Positions 1 through 7,994 of a DNA stretch of 29,464 bases are shown in pieces. A model generated the notes under the pieces. That model saw only the letters and a program-made list of their open reading frames with translations, was not told the origin of the DNA and made no database searches. This DNA is from CAYOVG01 sp964407285. Lineage in GTDB: Bacteria > Desulfobacterota > Syntrophobacteria > Syntrophobacterales > Syntrophobacteraceae. The translations under genes were made by a program, and so were the position numbers. Every line of letters begins with the position of its first letter. Positions within the stretch are counted from its first letter, which is position 1. The DNA is taken from assembly GCA_964407285.1 (NCBI GenBank), contig CAYOVG010000035.1, positions 1 to 29,464 on the forward strand, given 5' to 3'.

Positions 1-126
1 GGCTCCAGTGGCATGTGTTTTGTTACGCGTGTCGCGCAGCTTCCAGGCGGGGTGAGGCCTCGTGGCGCGAGGGGCCGGGCGGTTGGCGATCAACCGGATC
101 GCAAAACCGGAAGATCAGGGAGACCG
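1..126. repeat. Long direct repeat, copy 1 (cut by window edge)
   Basis: These 126 bases recur at 3896-4021 in the same orientation with three single-base differences. The match begins at the first base of the window, so the repeat probably extends to the left. On the minus strand both copies keep two open frames, but no start codon or ribosome site makes a gene convincing. The two copies bracket a zone rich in broken genes, as expected of a duplicated or mobile segment, but no transposase is visible. Confidence 0.9.
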
Positions 127-139
127 CCCAGGTTTGGGA

Positions 140-221
140 CATGGTTCAGAACATGGTAACACATCAAGGGCCGCCCCCGCGAACGGGGGCCGGGAAACCT
201 CGAGAAGCATGGATTCCCGCC
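140..221. repeat. Dispersed intergenic repeat, copy A
   Basis: The core at 184-221 matches 11693-11730 at 35 of 38 positions. Similarity continues leftward with gaps (the 13 bases from 140 match those from 11626 with one difference). The copy holds a perfect hairpin, GCCCCCG-CGAA-CGGGGGC. Palindromic, non-coding and present in two unrelated gaps, it behaves like a short interspersed repeat. The remainder of 222-412 shows no gene. Confidence 0.75.
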
Positions 222-412
222 TGCGCGCATGCGCGTTAACTTACGGAGGCGCCCCCCTCTCCCTCGCCCATTCCGCCGACTCCAGACATTCCGTCCCACC
301 GGGGGCTCCCCCACCAATTCAGCAACGACATTTTCTTGGGAGAGGGCTGTAACCCCTTTCCCATGTCGGTTCCAACTGCAAGTTTCTCATATGCAACGGC
401 AGGTTATCGTCA

Positions 413-441
413 TTGGACTTCTGAGTTGTAATGCTTATAGT
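413..441 (+). promoter_or_regulatory. Sigma-70-type promoter candidate
   Basis: TTGGAC (413-418), a 17-base spacer and TATAGT (436-441). It lies in an A/T-rich stretch about 115 bases before the small membrane protein gene at 558, the only plausible target. Confidence 0.5.
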
Positions 442-557
442 TCATATATATTTCAGCCCTTTTGCCGGGAGAACTAATATCACTTGCGGAAACACATCTG
501 CATTGAACCAATTGTAAACCACTGCAAGTAAGCTTATGAACAGAGGAGGATCTATTC

Positions 558-824
558 ATGCGGCATAGAGTTGAGCAGAGAACGGGAACCATGGCCATCC
601 TTTCCATTGTCGCCGCCATTGCGGCTTTCTTTGCAGTATTCACCGGAAGTCCCATCCTGGGACTGCTCCTGGCTGTAGCTGCAATCCCGCTGGGCGTCTT
701 CGGCTTGCTGAGGGCGGCATCACCCAGAGTCAGCGGGGGGATTATGAGCATCTTCGGAATTGCCCTCGGTGGACTTGGACTCATTGTTGCCGTCATGGGC
801 ATGGTGGGGATGATCATCTTCTAG
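558..824 (+). CDS. Small glycine-rich integral membrane protein, unknown function
   Basis: An 88-residue protein not recognised as a named family. It has a short basic N-terminus (residues 1-10) followed by three hydrophobic stretches at about 12-30, 33-50 and 60-86. The last two are rich in Gly and Ala, with GxxxG-like spacing typical of tightly packed helices, so it is probably an inner-membrane protein with two or three helices. The start is well supported: a GAGGAGG ribosome site lies about 9 bases upstream of the ATG. It appears monocistronic, with a promoter candidate at 413-441. The stop overlaps the left arm of an inverted repeat (823-834 with 884-893). It resembles small DUF4190-like membrane proteins in layout only. 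Confidence 0.7.
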   Translation: MRHRVEQRTGTMAILSIVAAIAAFFAVFTGSPILGLLLAVAAIPLGVFGLLRAASPRVSGGIMSIFGIALGGLGLIVAVMGMVGMIIF

Positions 825-1176
825 AGAGTGTTGTGCACTTTCGGCTGCCATGAATGACAACCGCAAAGCACTACGAATGGAAGACAACTCTCTGGTCCGG
901 GAAAACCCAGATCACCTACGCGGTAGGGAATTCATAAATTCTTATACATCGCGGGTTTTGATATTCCGAGGAACGCAAAGGGGTGCGCGGCGCAGCCACT
1001 GCGCATGGGCGCTATGAGATAGGACTGTTGATAAGCCTCATCACATTCTTCACCCTATGGCTCATTACGCCCCTTGAGCGTGAAGTCGGCAAGGAAGATC
1101 GGCCGGAGGAAAAGCAAGATGATTCCATGTAGCGATCCCACCGGAGTCCTCTCCATGAGGGCATTCACTTCTGGTC
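825..1176. other. Gene-poor stretch with inverted repeat and a doubtful 49-codon frame
   Basis: An imperfect inverted repeat pairs AGAGAGTGTTGT (823-834) with ACAACTCTCT (884-893) across 49 bases. A frame from GTG 983 to the stop at 1130-1132 encodes one hydrophobic helix followed by an acidic, Lys/Glu-rich tail. It could be a tiny membrane protein or the tail of a lost gene. No ribosome site supports it, so it is not called as a gene. Confidence 0.3.
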
Positions 1177-1669
1177 ATGAGCTACTACGGCCTGATCAAG
1201 GATTTGAACAAGGCCGACTACTTCAAAACGGAGACTTTCAACAAAGTCTTTTTGAGCTTAAGAACGGCCATCTCTTGGAACGGCATCGTTGCCATGACAA
1301 GCATCGTCGGTTCCGGTAAAACGATGGCTCTCCGCCGGATGCAACAGATGCTCAAAGAGGACCACAAATTCGTATTCTGCAGGTCCCCGGCAACCGACAA
1401 ACGACAGGTGAATGTGAACACCTTGCACACGGCAAGGAACACTTGCGATCATTGCGGCAGGCCACCCCAAACGGGGCAACGGGCTCCGCAAACCCAGCAA
1501 GGAACTCCTTGCCGAGCGTTTGATCACGCCTCTTCAAATCACCCGCCACCTCACGCAAGCCCTTGAAAAAGGCCACGAGACGGGATCAAAGACCATGGAC
1601 GCCGAACTGAACGAAACCGTTCTCGCCCCCGACCTCGACGACATTGGCCCGAGGTTAGCCCAGAATTAG
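1177..1669 (+). pseudogene. Relic of an ExeA/TniB-like transposition ATPase
   Basis: The first ~85 codons give an AAA ATPase N-terminus with a clear Walker A (GSGKT at about residues 48-52) followed by MALRRMQQML, as in ExeA/TniB-type ATPases that accompany DDE transposases. Homology in this frame stops near 1430. From about 1475 a second plus-strand frame resumes with the C-terminus typical of the same family, including the segment LITPLQITRHLTQALEKG and a tail ending at the TAG of 1667-1669. The middle, including Walker B, is missing, so the gene has an internal deletion and a frameshift. No transposase frame remains beside it. Family assignment is from memory of the conserved ends. Confidence 0.7.
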
Positions 1670-1748
1670 TGGCGCCCCCAAAATCCATGCAGTAGTGAGG
1701 GGGCTTTTTGGCCGTTTCGGATATTTCACGGAAAACAGGTGTTTTGCC

Positions 1749-3059
1749 ATGCTCTACATTGAAATGCTCGCCATCGTTCTCCTGACCTTGATAAACGGTT
1801 TGCTCGCCATGTCTGAACTCGCCGTGGTCTCATCACGAAAAAGCCGCCTCGAACAGATGACGAAACAGGGTAACCGTGGTGCGCTTGCCGCACTTCGCCT
1901 CATAGATGATCCGAGCAGGTTCCTCTCAACGGTTCAGATTGGCATCACGCTTGTCGGCATCTTCGCAGGAGCCTTTAGCGGCGCAACGCTGGGACAGCGG
2001 CTTGGCGGTTGGCTCAATTCTTTTTCGGCTGTTTCCCCCCATGGTGCTGTTATAGGCATCGGTGTCACGATCGTAGGCATAACGTACCTGTCGTTGATCC
2101 TTGGTGAACTCGTGCCGAAGCGCATCGCGCTGACTCAACCGGAACGGGTAGCCTCCCTCTTGGCCGGCCCGATGCGAGGACTTTCACTGGTTGCCGCTCC
2201 AGCGGTATGGGTGCTCCATGTTTCGACCGAGGCGGTACTGCGGATTTTTGGTTTGTTGGGCGCCAGGGAAACAACGGTAACCGAGGACGAGGTCAAGTCT
2301 CTAATCGCAGAGGGGACCCAATCAGGGGTTTTTGTTCCAGAGGAAAAAGAGATGATCGAAGGTGTGCTCCGCCTGGCGGATCGCCCTGTCCGGGTCATAA
2401 TGACGCCGCGCTCCAAAATCGTTTGGGTGGACGCAAAATCCGACCGAACCGCGATTCTCGATACGGTTGAGTCACATCGTTTTTCGCGTCTGCTCGTCTG
2501 CGAGGGAACGATGGATCAACCCGTGGGCTTTGTCCACGTCAAGGACCTTCTTCCCGAGGCGTTGCGTTGCGCCGATATTGGCCTCACCACCTTGATGGCG
2601 CCGCTGCTTTACATTCCCGACCACACAACAGTTCTTAGACTTCTCAATCAATTCAAGAAGGAGAAGCTGCACTTTGCCGTCGTAGTCGATGAGTACGGAA
2701 CAATGGAAGGACTTGTGACCCTCACGGATGTGATCGAAGCAGTTGCGGGTGACCTGCCGGAACGAGGCGAGAATGCTGAAACCCAGATCGTGCAAAGAGA
2801 TGATGGGTCATGGCTGGTTGACGGAACGTTTCCAACGGATGAACTGGAGATCGTCACCGGCATCGGCATGGGAACGGATGTGAAGAGCGTGGCAGGTTTC
2901 GTTCTGGACCATCTCGGGCAAATACCCGAGCCCGGCGCTAGTTTCATATACGAGAATGCACGTTTCGAAGTCGTCGATATGGACGGCAACCGCATTGACA
3001 AGGTGCTCATTGAAATGGATCGGAACCCTTCCGAAAACCAACCTCCTGATTTGCCTTGA
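1749..3059 (+). CDS. CorC/HlyC-family (DUF21-CBS-CorC) membrane protein
   Basis: About 436 residues with the standard order: a DUF21 membrane domain (about 1-185, four hydrophobic segments, beginning with the typical 'NGLLAMSELAVVSSRKSRL' type of motif), two CBS motifs (about 205-320, including the 'VVVDEYGTMEGLVTLTDVIE' type of signature), and a C-terminal CorC_HlyC domain (about 340-425). The family includes Mg2+/Co2+ efflux-related proteins and was named after hemolysin-associated homologues; the substrate here is unknown. The chosen ATG (1749) starts right before the first membrane helix with a weak AGGTG upstream. An in-frame GTG at 1695 would add 18 residues unlike the family. The gene is intact although its neighbours on both sides are broken, and its stop lies 24 bases from a truncated AI-2E relic on the other strand. 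Confidence 0.9.
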   Translation: MLYIEMLAIVLLTLINGLLAMSELAVVSSRKSRLEQMTKQGNRGALAALRLIDDPSRFLSTVQIGITLVGIFAGAFSGATLGQRLGGWLNSFSAVSPHGAVIGIGVTIVGITYLSLILGELVPKRIALTQPERVASLLAGPMRGLSLVAAPAVWVLHVSTEAVLRIFGLLGARETTVTEDEVKSLIAEGTQSGVFVPEEKEMIEGVLRLADRPVRVIMTPRSKIVWVDAKSDRTAILDTVESHRFSRLLVCEGTMDQPVGFVHVKDLLPEALRCADIGLTTLMAPLLYIPDHTTVLRLLNQFKKEKLHFAVVVDEYGTMEGLVTLTDVIEAVAGDLPERGENAETQIVQRDDGSWLVDGTFPTDELEIVTGIGMGTDVKSVAGFVLDHLGQIPEPGASFIYENARFEVVDMDGNRIDKVLIEMDRNPSENQPPDLP

Positions 3060-3082
3060 CCAACGCTTACCGTCCTGACTCT

Positions 3083-3463
3083 GAGGGTGAGTGCCGGAGG
3101 AAGTGAAACCATCCGCTTTTGAAGCAATGGGGTAATGAGGTAGCTCTCGACCGTTTGAATAGTGAGATAGAGCGGCAATACATAGGGAACTTGCATTGGG
3201 CTCTCCGTTAGGGCGAGGAGTATCGCTGGAACAGCCGAAATGATTGGGCCGATATTTGGAATGAATGTCAAAAGGGCAGCAATGATCCCCAGCGCCAAAG
3301 CTCGTGGTATTCCCAAGAACCATAGCCCAAGTGACGTCATAATGCCAACCACCGGCATTGAGATCATCTTTCCGATCAACCACCAACGGAGAGTTACCCC
3401 CACAGCGGTTAAGACTTCGTGAGCGCGTTCGCGCCTGTTTGGAGGTATCAGCGGTATGATGCC
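3083..3463 (-). pseudogene. Truncated AI-2E family permease (PerM-like)
   Basis: About 127 codons read leftward from 3463. They carry the diagnostic middle of AI-2E/PerM permeases: a P-P-x-x-R-x-R-A region, a hydrophobic G-x-M-x-x-x-x-x-G segment, then FIPNIGPIISAVPAILLAL, an IQTVESYLITPLLQKR segment and a VSLPPALTL segment. Normal members have about 350 residues; the N-terminal ~200 and the last helix are absent. The frame then runs on antisense into the CorC-like gene as unrelated sequence. It is a remnant cut at both ends, presumably by the rearrangement that placed the CorC-like gene here. Confidence 0.8.
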
Positions 3464-3640
3464 GTCCGTGCCTGTACAGCGCGCTTCTGGACGGATTCGC
3501 GCCGCACTGACTTCGTTTTGACCGCCTCCAACGTGCGCGTAGCGGTTGTCGAAGCCTCCAAAGCTGCTCACATTGGTTTGCCCGACCCCGACGTGCGCTT
3601 TCTGGTATTGCGCTCATCCGAGTGGTATCGCCGGAGTTGC

Positions 3641-3739
3641 ATGATTTCAGCCTGCCGCGCCCCGCCCGGCCTGTCGCGCTCGCGCCTGTACGCCCTCTTG
3701 AAGAAGTACGGCGTTCCCTCGTGTTTCAGAATATCTTGA
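3641..3739 (+). pseudogene. Possible C-terminal helix-turn-helix tail of a sigma-54 response regulator
   Basis: The last ~30 codons before the TGA read GLSRSRLYALLKKYG, close to the Fis-type recognition helix that ends NtrC-family activators. The preceding residues (ACRAPP) look like a distorted version of the usual A-A-R-x-L-G. No receiver or AAA+ domain precedes it, so at most it is a scrap. The match is short and could be chance. The remainder of 3464-4134 holds no gene that can be supported; a 36-codon frame on the minus strand (3909 to 3799) has no ribosome site. Confidence 0.35.
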
Positions 3740-3895
3740 TGCCGCGGTTGAGGCCTTTGCAGTCCGGCGGGACAGGAAATAGTCCTGCCCGACAAGACTC
3801 AATCTTCTTCTCCGATACTGAAGTTGCTCCCGATTTCCACCACCCGGCGCCCCTCGATCCGCATCCGGGCCGTGATGCCGCAAGCGGGCTCGACC

Positions 3896-4021
3896 GGCTC
3901 CAGTGGCATGTGTTTTGTTACGCGTGTCGCGCAGCTTCCAGGCGGGGTGAAGCCTCGTAGCGCGAGGGGCCGGGCGGTTGGCGATCAACCGGACCGCAAA
4001 ACCGGAAGATCAGGGAGACCG
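3896..4021. repeat. Long direct repeat, copy 2
   Basis: Matches 1-126 at 123 of 126 positions. Similarity ends abruptly at 4021/4022, which defines the right boundary of the unit. The left boundary cannot be seen because copy 1 begins at the window edge. Confidence 0.9.
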
Positions 4022-4134
4022 GGTCGGCCCGGGCCGTGCAGGTCTGCACGTCATGGATGGGTGGTTCCGGCTGCCGCCGCACTCAGTGGGGCCGCGGGAC
4101 GGAGTGTTGTGGATCATCAGCTGCGGAGGGTTTA

Positions 4135-4578
4135 GTGAAGAAGGTTGTGTGCTCGAGTTTGGCAGGTTTGGTTCTACTGGCTATTCCCGCTCTGGCCGAC
4201 ACCAAGAGCATAGCGAAAGATGAGGTCAACGTCCGCTCCGGCCCGAGCCTGGAGAGCCCGATCGTCTTTCGTGCTCCTGTCGGATATCCGATCAAAATAG
4301 AGAAGGAAAACGGCCAGTGGGTTTTCTTCCGGGACTGGGAAAACGATACCGGCTGGGTTTACAAGCCCCTGGTATCCGATGTTCAAACGGTCGTCGTGAT
4401 GGCGGACAAGACCAATGTGCGGAGTCTGCCCGGCACAAATCACAAAATCGTTGCAAAGGCCTCGAGGGGTGAAATATATAAAGTCCTCGAGAAAGACGGC
4501 AACTGGGTGAAGATAGGGTACTATGCCGGTGACGAAGTGATCGGCTGGATCAGGCAGGACCTGGTCTTCGGGAATTAG
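4135..4578 (+). CDS. Secreted SH3b-domain protein (two bacterial SH3 repeats)
   Basis: A 147-residue exported protein. Residues 1-22 form a signal peptide (two lysines, a hydrophobic core, cleavage after ALA). Two SH3b repeats follow: about 25-85 (containing VNVRSGPSLESPIVF and a W-V-F-F / G-W-V-Y pattern) and about 88-147 (TNVRSLPGTNHKIV, then G-W-I-R). This matches the DUF1058/COG3807 group, usually thought to act in the periplasm near peptidoglycan or protein partners; no catalytic domain is present. The start is the GTG at 4135 with GGAGGG 7 bases upstream. In-frame upstream starts (4036) would destroy the signal peptide. A strong hairpin at 4604-4624 follows. Confidence 0.85.
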   Translation: MKKVVCSSLAGLVLLAIPALADTKSIAKDEVNVRSGPSLESPIVFRAPVGYPIKIEKENGQWVFFRDWENDTGWVYKPLVSDVQTVVVMADKTNVRSLPGTNHKIVAKASRGEIYKVLEKDGNWVKIGYYAGDEVIGWIRQDLVFGN

Positions 4579-4603
4579 GCGGACCTCCGGACCGGGATCG
4601 GGC

Positions 4604-4624
4604 TGTCCCTCCGCCGGAGGGACA
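4604..4624. other. Nine-base-pair hairpin after the SH3b gene
   Basis: TGTCCCTCC-GCC-GGAGGGACA, a perfect stem with a 3-base loop, 26 bases after the stop. No T tract follows, so it may be an mRNA 3' end stabiliser rather than an intrinsic terminator. Confidence 0.55.
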
Positions 4625-4684
4625 CCTCATCTCCCCGCGCGGCGGTCCCGGACAATCATATGAGTTAGGGAGTCAAATACGGCG

Positions 4685-6514
4685 TTGGACGACAGACAAA
4701 GAACTTCAGCCGATTCGGAGGCCGACGGTCAACGTGCGTCCCAACGGATAGCGCGCATGCTGGACAGGATGGGGAGACATCGCACGGTTCGCCGGGCATT
4801 GTACAGCGTAGCCATCGGCGTAATAAGCGGACTGATGGCCTGCGCCGTCTTCTATCTCCTGGAATGGACCGCTTTCTTCAGCATGGAAGAGCTTGCCGGC
4901 TATCACACGGTGAAACCGGCCGGGGAACACCTGGTGGAAACCGTTTCCGAAACTCCGTTCCGGCCATGGTTGCTCTTTCTGCTTCCCGCCATAGGCGGGC
5001 TTCTCTCGGGGTTCATCGTCTACACCTGGGCCCCGGAGGCCGAGGGGCACGGAACCGATGCGTTCATCGACGCTTTTCACAACAAGCATGGGTATATACG
5101 AACGCGAGTTCCCTTCGTCAAGGGCGTCGCTTCGATCATTACGCTTTCGACAGGCGGGAGCGCGGGGCGCGAAGGTCCCATAGCACAGATTGGAGCGGGG
5201 ATCGGGTCCTGGGTGGGAAGGACCTTAAATCTGAGTGTCCGCGAGCGCCGTCTTATGCTCCTGGCAGGCTGCGCGGCCGGGTTGGGAGCGATCTTCAGGG
5301 CCCCCCTGGGCGGCGCGCTCACCTCCATCGAAGTGCTCTACAAGGAGGACTTCGAAGCCGAGGGCATCATCCCGTGCATCATCTCCTCGGTCACCGGCCA
5401 TGCGATCTTTGCGACGATTTTCGGCCATGAAGCGATATTCGACCTCCCTCACATTCAATTCACCAATCCCCTGGAACTGCTCTTCTACGCCATCCTGGCG
5501 CTGATCTGCGCGCCTTTCGGGTGGGCCTACGTGAAGGTGTTCTACGGGCTCAGGGACCGCTTCTTTCGTAAGCTTCCGTTGAAACGGGCGCTGGTTCCCG
5601 CCTTCGGGGGAATCCTGGTCGGATTGATCGGCCTCTGGAGACCTGAAATCCTCAGCGGCGGCTACGGAGCCATACAGCAGACCCTGAGGGGGGACCTGCC
5701 CGCGCTTCTGATGCTGACCCTCGCCGGACTGAAGATCCTGGCCACTTCCTGCACCATCTCCTCGGGCGGCAGCGGCGGGGTATTCGGACCTTCCCTGTTC
5801 ATCGGGGCGATGCTCGGCGGGGCCGTCGGGCAATTCAGCCACGAATGGTTCCCGAACATCGTGGGGCATCCCGGCGCATTTGCGCTGGTGGGCATGGGAG
5901 CATTTTTCGCCGGGGTCGCGAAAGCGCCCATCGGAGCGCTCCTCATGGTGTGCGAGATGACCGGAGGCTACAGCCTCGTCGTGCCGCTCATGTTCACGTC
6001 CGTGTCGGCCATTTTGCTCTCGCAACGCTGGAGCCTCTACGAAAAGCAGGTCCTCAACAAATTCCATTCGCCGGCTCACAAGGCCGATACGGTCATCAAC
6101 ATCCTGCAAACGATGAAGGTAAGAGACGTCTACAAGGCGGATGCTCCCGTCGCCATTCTTCCCGAAGACATGCTCCTGGGCGCCCTGAAGCGGTTCCTGA
6201 CGAAGAGCCGGGAGTTCTTCTTCCCGGTAGTGGACGGGTCCTATCGCCTTAGAGGCATCCTTTGCCTCTCCGATCTGAGGGAAATCATGTTCGAGGACGC
6301 CGTCTGCAATCTGCTCGTGGTCGGCGAAATATCCTGCGCTCCGATCAGCGTCGGACTGGACGACAACCTCTACGATACCCTCGTTCTCTTCCTCAAGACC
6401 GGGTACGGCCAGATCCCCATCGAAGACAAGGAGTCGGGCATTATAGGCATCCTGCGCCTGCAGGACCTGATGGAGGGGTACCACCGCCGGATCCGGAACC
6501 TGGAGACTCAGTGA
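4685..6514 (+). CDS. ClC-family chloride channel/transporter with C-terminal CBS pair
   Basis: 609 residues. After a polar N-terminus (1-35) come the ClC membrane helices (about 40-450) with the three selectivity-filter motifs: a GHGTDAF variant of GSGIPE (121-127), GREGP (161-165, with the gating glutamate E163 present) and GGVFGPSLFIG (364-374). Two CBS domains occupy about 475-605 and probably bind adenine nucleotides. ClC proteins are either Cl- channels or Cl-/H+ antiporters; the sequence alone does not decide which. The serine of the first motif is replaced by histidine (G-H-G), a difference also seen in other prokaryotic CBS-type ClCs as far as I recall. The start is taken as TTG 4685 with GGGAG 12 bases upstream; the first ATG (4757) lacks a ribosome site. 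Confidence 0.92.
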   Translation: MDDRQRTSADSEADGQRASQRIARMLDRMGRHRTVRRALYSVAIGVISGLMACAVFYLLEWTAFFSMEELAGYHTVKPAGEHLVETVSETPFRPWLLFLLPAIGGLLSGFIVYTWAPEAEGHGTDAFIDAFHNKHGYIRTRVPFVKGVASIITLSTGGSAGREGPIAQIGAGIGSWVGRTLNLSVRERRLMLLAGCAAGLGAIFRAPLGGALTSIEVLYKEDFEAEGIIPCIISSVTGHAIFATIFGHEAIFDLPHIQFTNPLELLFYAILALICAPFGWAYVKVFYGLRDRFFRKLPLKRALVPAFGGILVGLIGLWRPEILSGGYGAIQQTLRGDLPALLMLTLAGLKILATSCTISSGGSGGVFGPSLFIGAMLGGAVGQFSHEWFPNIVGHPGAFALVGMGAFFAGVAKAPIGALLMVCEMTGGYSLVVPLMFTSVSAILLSQRWSLYEKQVLNKFHSPAHKADTVINILQTMKVRDVYKADAPVAILPEDMLLGALKRFLTKSREFFFPVVDGSYRLRGILCLSDLREIMFEDAVCNLLVVGEISCAPISVGLDDNLYDTLVLFLKTGYGQIPIEDKESGIIGILRLQDLMEGYHRRIRNLETQ

Positions 6515-6616
6515 ACTGCATTAATTCAACAGTCTGCAATCCGTAGTGCGGCGGATGCATCTCCTTTCCATGCTCCAGCGCCGGATGATTCCGAGTTTTG
6601 GGCAGGCATCGATTTA

Positions 6617-6649
6617 GCTCTTGGCAAAGAGCCGAAGGGCTCGTATCAT
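6617..6649 (+). promoter_or_regulatory. Promoter with two overlapping palindromes
   Basis: TTGGCA (6621-6626), a 17-base spacer and TATCAT (6644-6649), about 70 bases before the amidase gene. The -35 box lies inside GCTCTT-GGCA-AAGAGC (6617-6632) and the spacer holds GAGCC-GAAG-GGCTC (6629-6642). The two palindromes share GAGC, so they could be operator sites or alternative hairpins. Confidence 0.45.
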
Positions 6650-6719
6650 ATCATGACTGGGGCAATACAGCGTTCGTTGCACGCATGTTCGGGTTGCTTT
6701 CTCGAGGAGGGGGGTGTGT

Positions 6720-7595
6720 ATGGGCTCGATGGGATCGTATGTCCGGAACTCGAGGCTCGTTTGGATGTTCGTTCTTGGCTTGGCTCTTTCCATCCTGCCC
6801 GCCTGCGGCGGCGGTCCTCCTCCCTCCCCCTACGGGACGTATGTACCTCCGGCTTCGTCGTCCGACCCGGGGACCCGGCAACCCGGTTCCGGGCCCCCGT
6901 ACAACCTGAACCGCTCGAGGGTGCAGGTGGTCGAGAGGCCCCTTACGTCGGGTTCCGCGGGAGGGAGCGCAGTCCACGAGGTCGCTCCCATGGAAACCCT
7001 ATGGCGCATTTCCAAGATGTACGATGTTCCCGTGGATACGATCTGCCAGGCGAACGGCATGAGGTCCGGGGACCCCATAAAGATCGGGCAGAAGCTGATG
7101 ATCCCGAACGCCAGGGGTTTCAGAAACGTGATCCCCCTGTACCCGAACACGAAGTGGAAGTACATCATCATCCACCATACAGCCACGGAAATCGGCAAGG
7201 CGATGCTGATCGACCGCGCTCATAACGACCGCGGCTTCTGGCAGGGGCTGGGGTACCACTTTCTGATCGACAACGGCACGCTGGAAAAGGGCGACGGGCA
7301 GATCGAGGCTTCCCCCAGGTGGATCAAGCAGCAGGACGGGGCCCACTGCAAGGCCGGGGGCATGAATTACCAGGGTATCGGAGTGGCGCTCGTGGGCAAC
7401 TTCACTTACGAGACGCCCACTGCAAGGCAAATGGATTCCCTGGCCTATCTTCTGGAAACCCTCATGCGGTATTACGGGATATCCGCCGCCAACGTCATGG
7501 GGCATAGGGACGTGCCGGGCGCGAACACCGAATGCCCGGGCAGGCTCTTCCCATGGTCCACCGTCCGGCAAAGCATCGCCGGGCCGTGGAGATGA
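6720..7595 (+). CDS. LysM-containing N-acetylmuramoyl-L-alanine amidase lipoprotein
   Basis: About 291 residues. The N-terminus is a lipoprotein signal with lipobox L-P-A-C (Cys at about 29), followed by a Pro/Gly/Ser-rich linker (30-80). One LysM peptidoglycan-binding motif spans about 85-130 (HEV...METLWRISKMYDVPVDTICQ, ending GQKLMIP). The amidase_2/PGRP-type zinc amidase domain is at about 147-285. The expected zinc ligands are visible: His of IIIHHT (about 152), His of MGHRD (about 262) and Cys of TECPG (about 272). It should cleave the MurNAc-L-Ala bond from the inner leaflet of the outer membrane, in wall turnover or recycling. The start is ATG 6720 with GGAGGGGG just upstream; GTG 6714 is an alternative only two codons earlier. 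Confidence 0.92.
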   Translation: MGSMGSYVRNSRLVWMFVLGLALSILPACGGGPPPSPYGTYVPPASSSDPGTRQPGSGPPYNLNRSRVQVVERPLTSGSAGGSAVHEVAPMETLWRISKMYDVPVDTICQANGMRSGDPIKIGQKLMIPNARGFRNVIPLYPNTKWKYIIIHHTATEIGKAMLIDRAHNDRGFWQGLGYHFLIDNGTLEKGDGQIEASPRWIKQQDGAHCKAGGMNYQGIGVALVGNFTYETPTARQMDSLAYLLETLMRYYGISAANVMGHRDVPGANTECPGRLFPWSTVRQSIAGPWR

Positions 7596-7645
7596 GACGA
7601 GAGCGCGAGAGAACTTCCTCGCTTTTCTCGGATCTCTGCTTTCTA

Positions 7646-7785
7646 CCACGAAAAACACGAAAAGACACGAAAGGGTTTGATACCGTTGCGCAACTGGTGT
7701 ATCTCACGCCTGGTTGCCGCAGGGCAGACCCGGTGACCGGAAGAATGGACTCTTTTCCTTTTCGCGCTTTTCGTGCCTTTCGTGG
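7646..7785. repeat. MITE-like inverted repeat pair
   Basis: A left arm (7646-7674) made of three CACGAAAA-type units and a right arm (7757-7785) that is its imperfect reverse complement enclose about 82 bases without a credible gene. The arms agree at roughly 24 of 29 positions. It fills most of the 7596-7994 gap. Similar CACGAAA arrays are known as dispersed repeats in other genomes (recollection). Confidence 0.65.
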
Positions 7786-7892
7786 TTTGCAGCTTTACTT
7801 CTCTTTGGGCGATTGCGAACATAAGGCTGCGCATTACCTGCACACCGGACCGATAAGTTTGAGTAACAATCGCTGCATGCCTTTTAATGGTG

Positions 7893-7921
7893 TTGCTCTT
7901 TCGATGACAACTTTGTTATAA
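7893..7921 (+). promoter_or_regulatory. Weak promoter candidate for the U32 gene
   Basis: TTGCTC, a 17-base spacer and TTATAA, 74 bases before the ATG at 7995, in the only A/T-rich part of the gap. Confidence 0.3.
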
Positions 7922-7994
7922 GTAGGAATTGAATTAGATTCGATCTCACTTTGTCGTGTTTTTCGGTTCGTGTGTTATGGAATAGGAGGGCCCC

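Noticed and set aside
983..1132. 49-codon frame with one hydrophobic helix
   Set aside because: GTG start without a ribosome site in a decayed region; kept only as a note in the gap description.
3799..3909. 36-codon minus-strand frame partly inside the direct repeat
   Set aside because: No ribosome site, no recognisable family, and the matching part of the other copy lies beyond the window edge.
5225..6484. Long minus-strand open frame opposite the ClC gene
   Set aside because: Antisense shadow of a GC-rich gene; the plus-strand protein has all ClC motifs.
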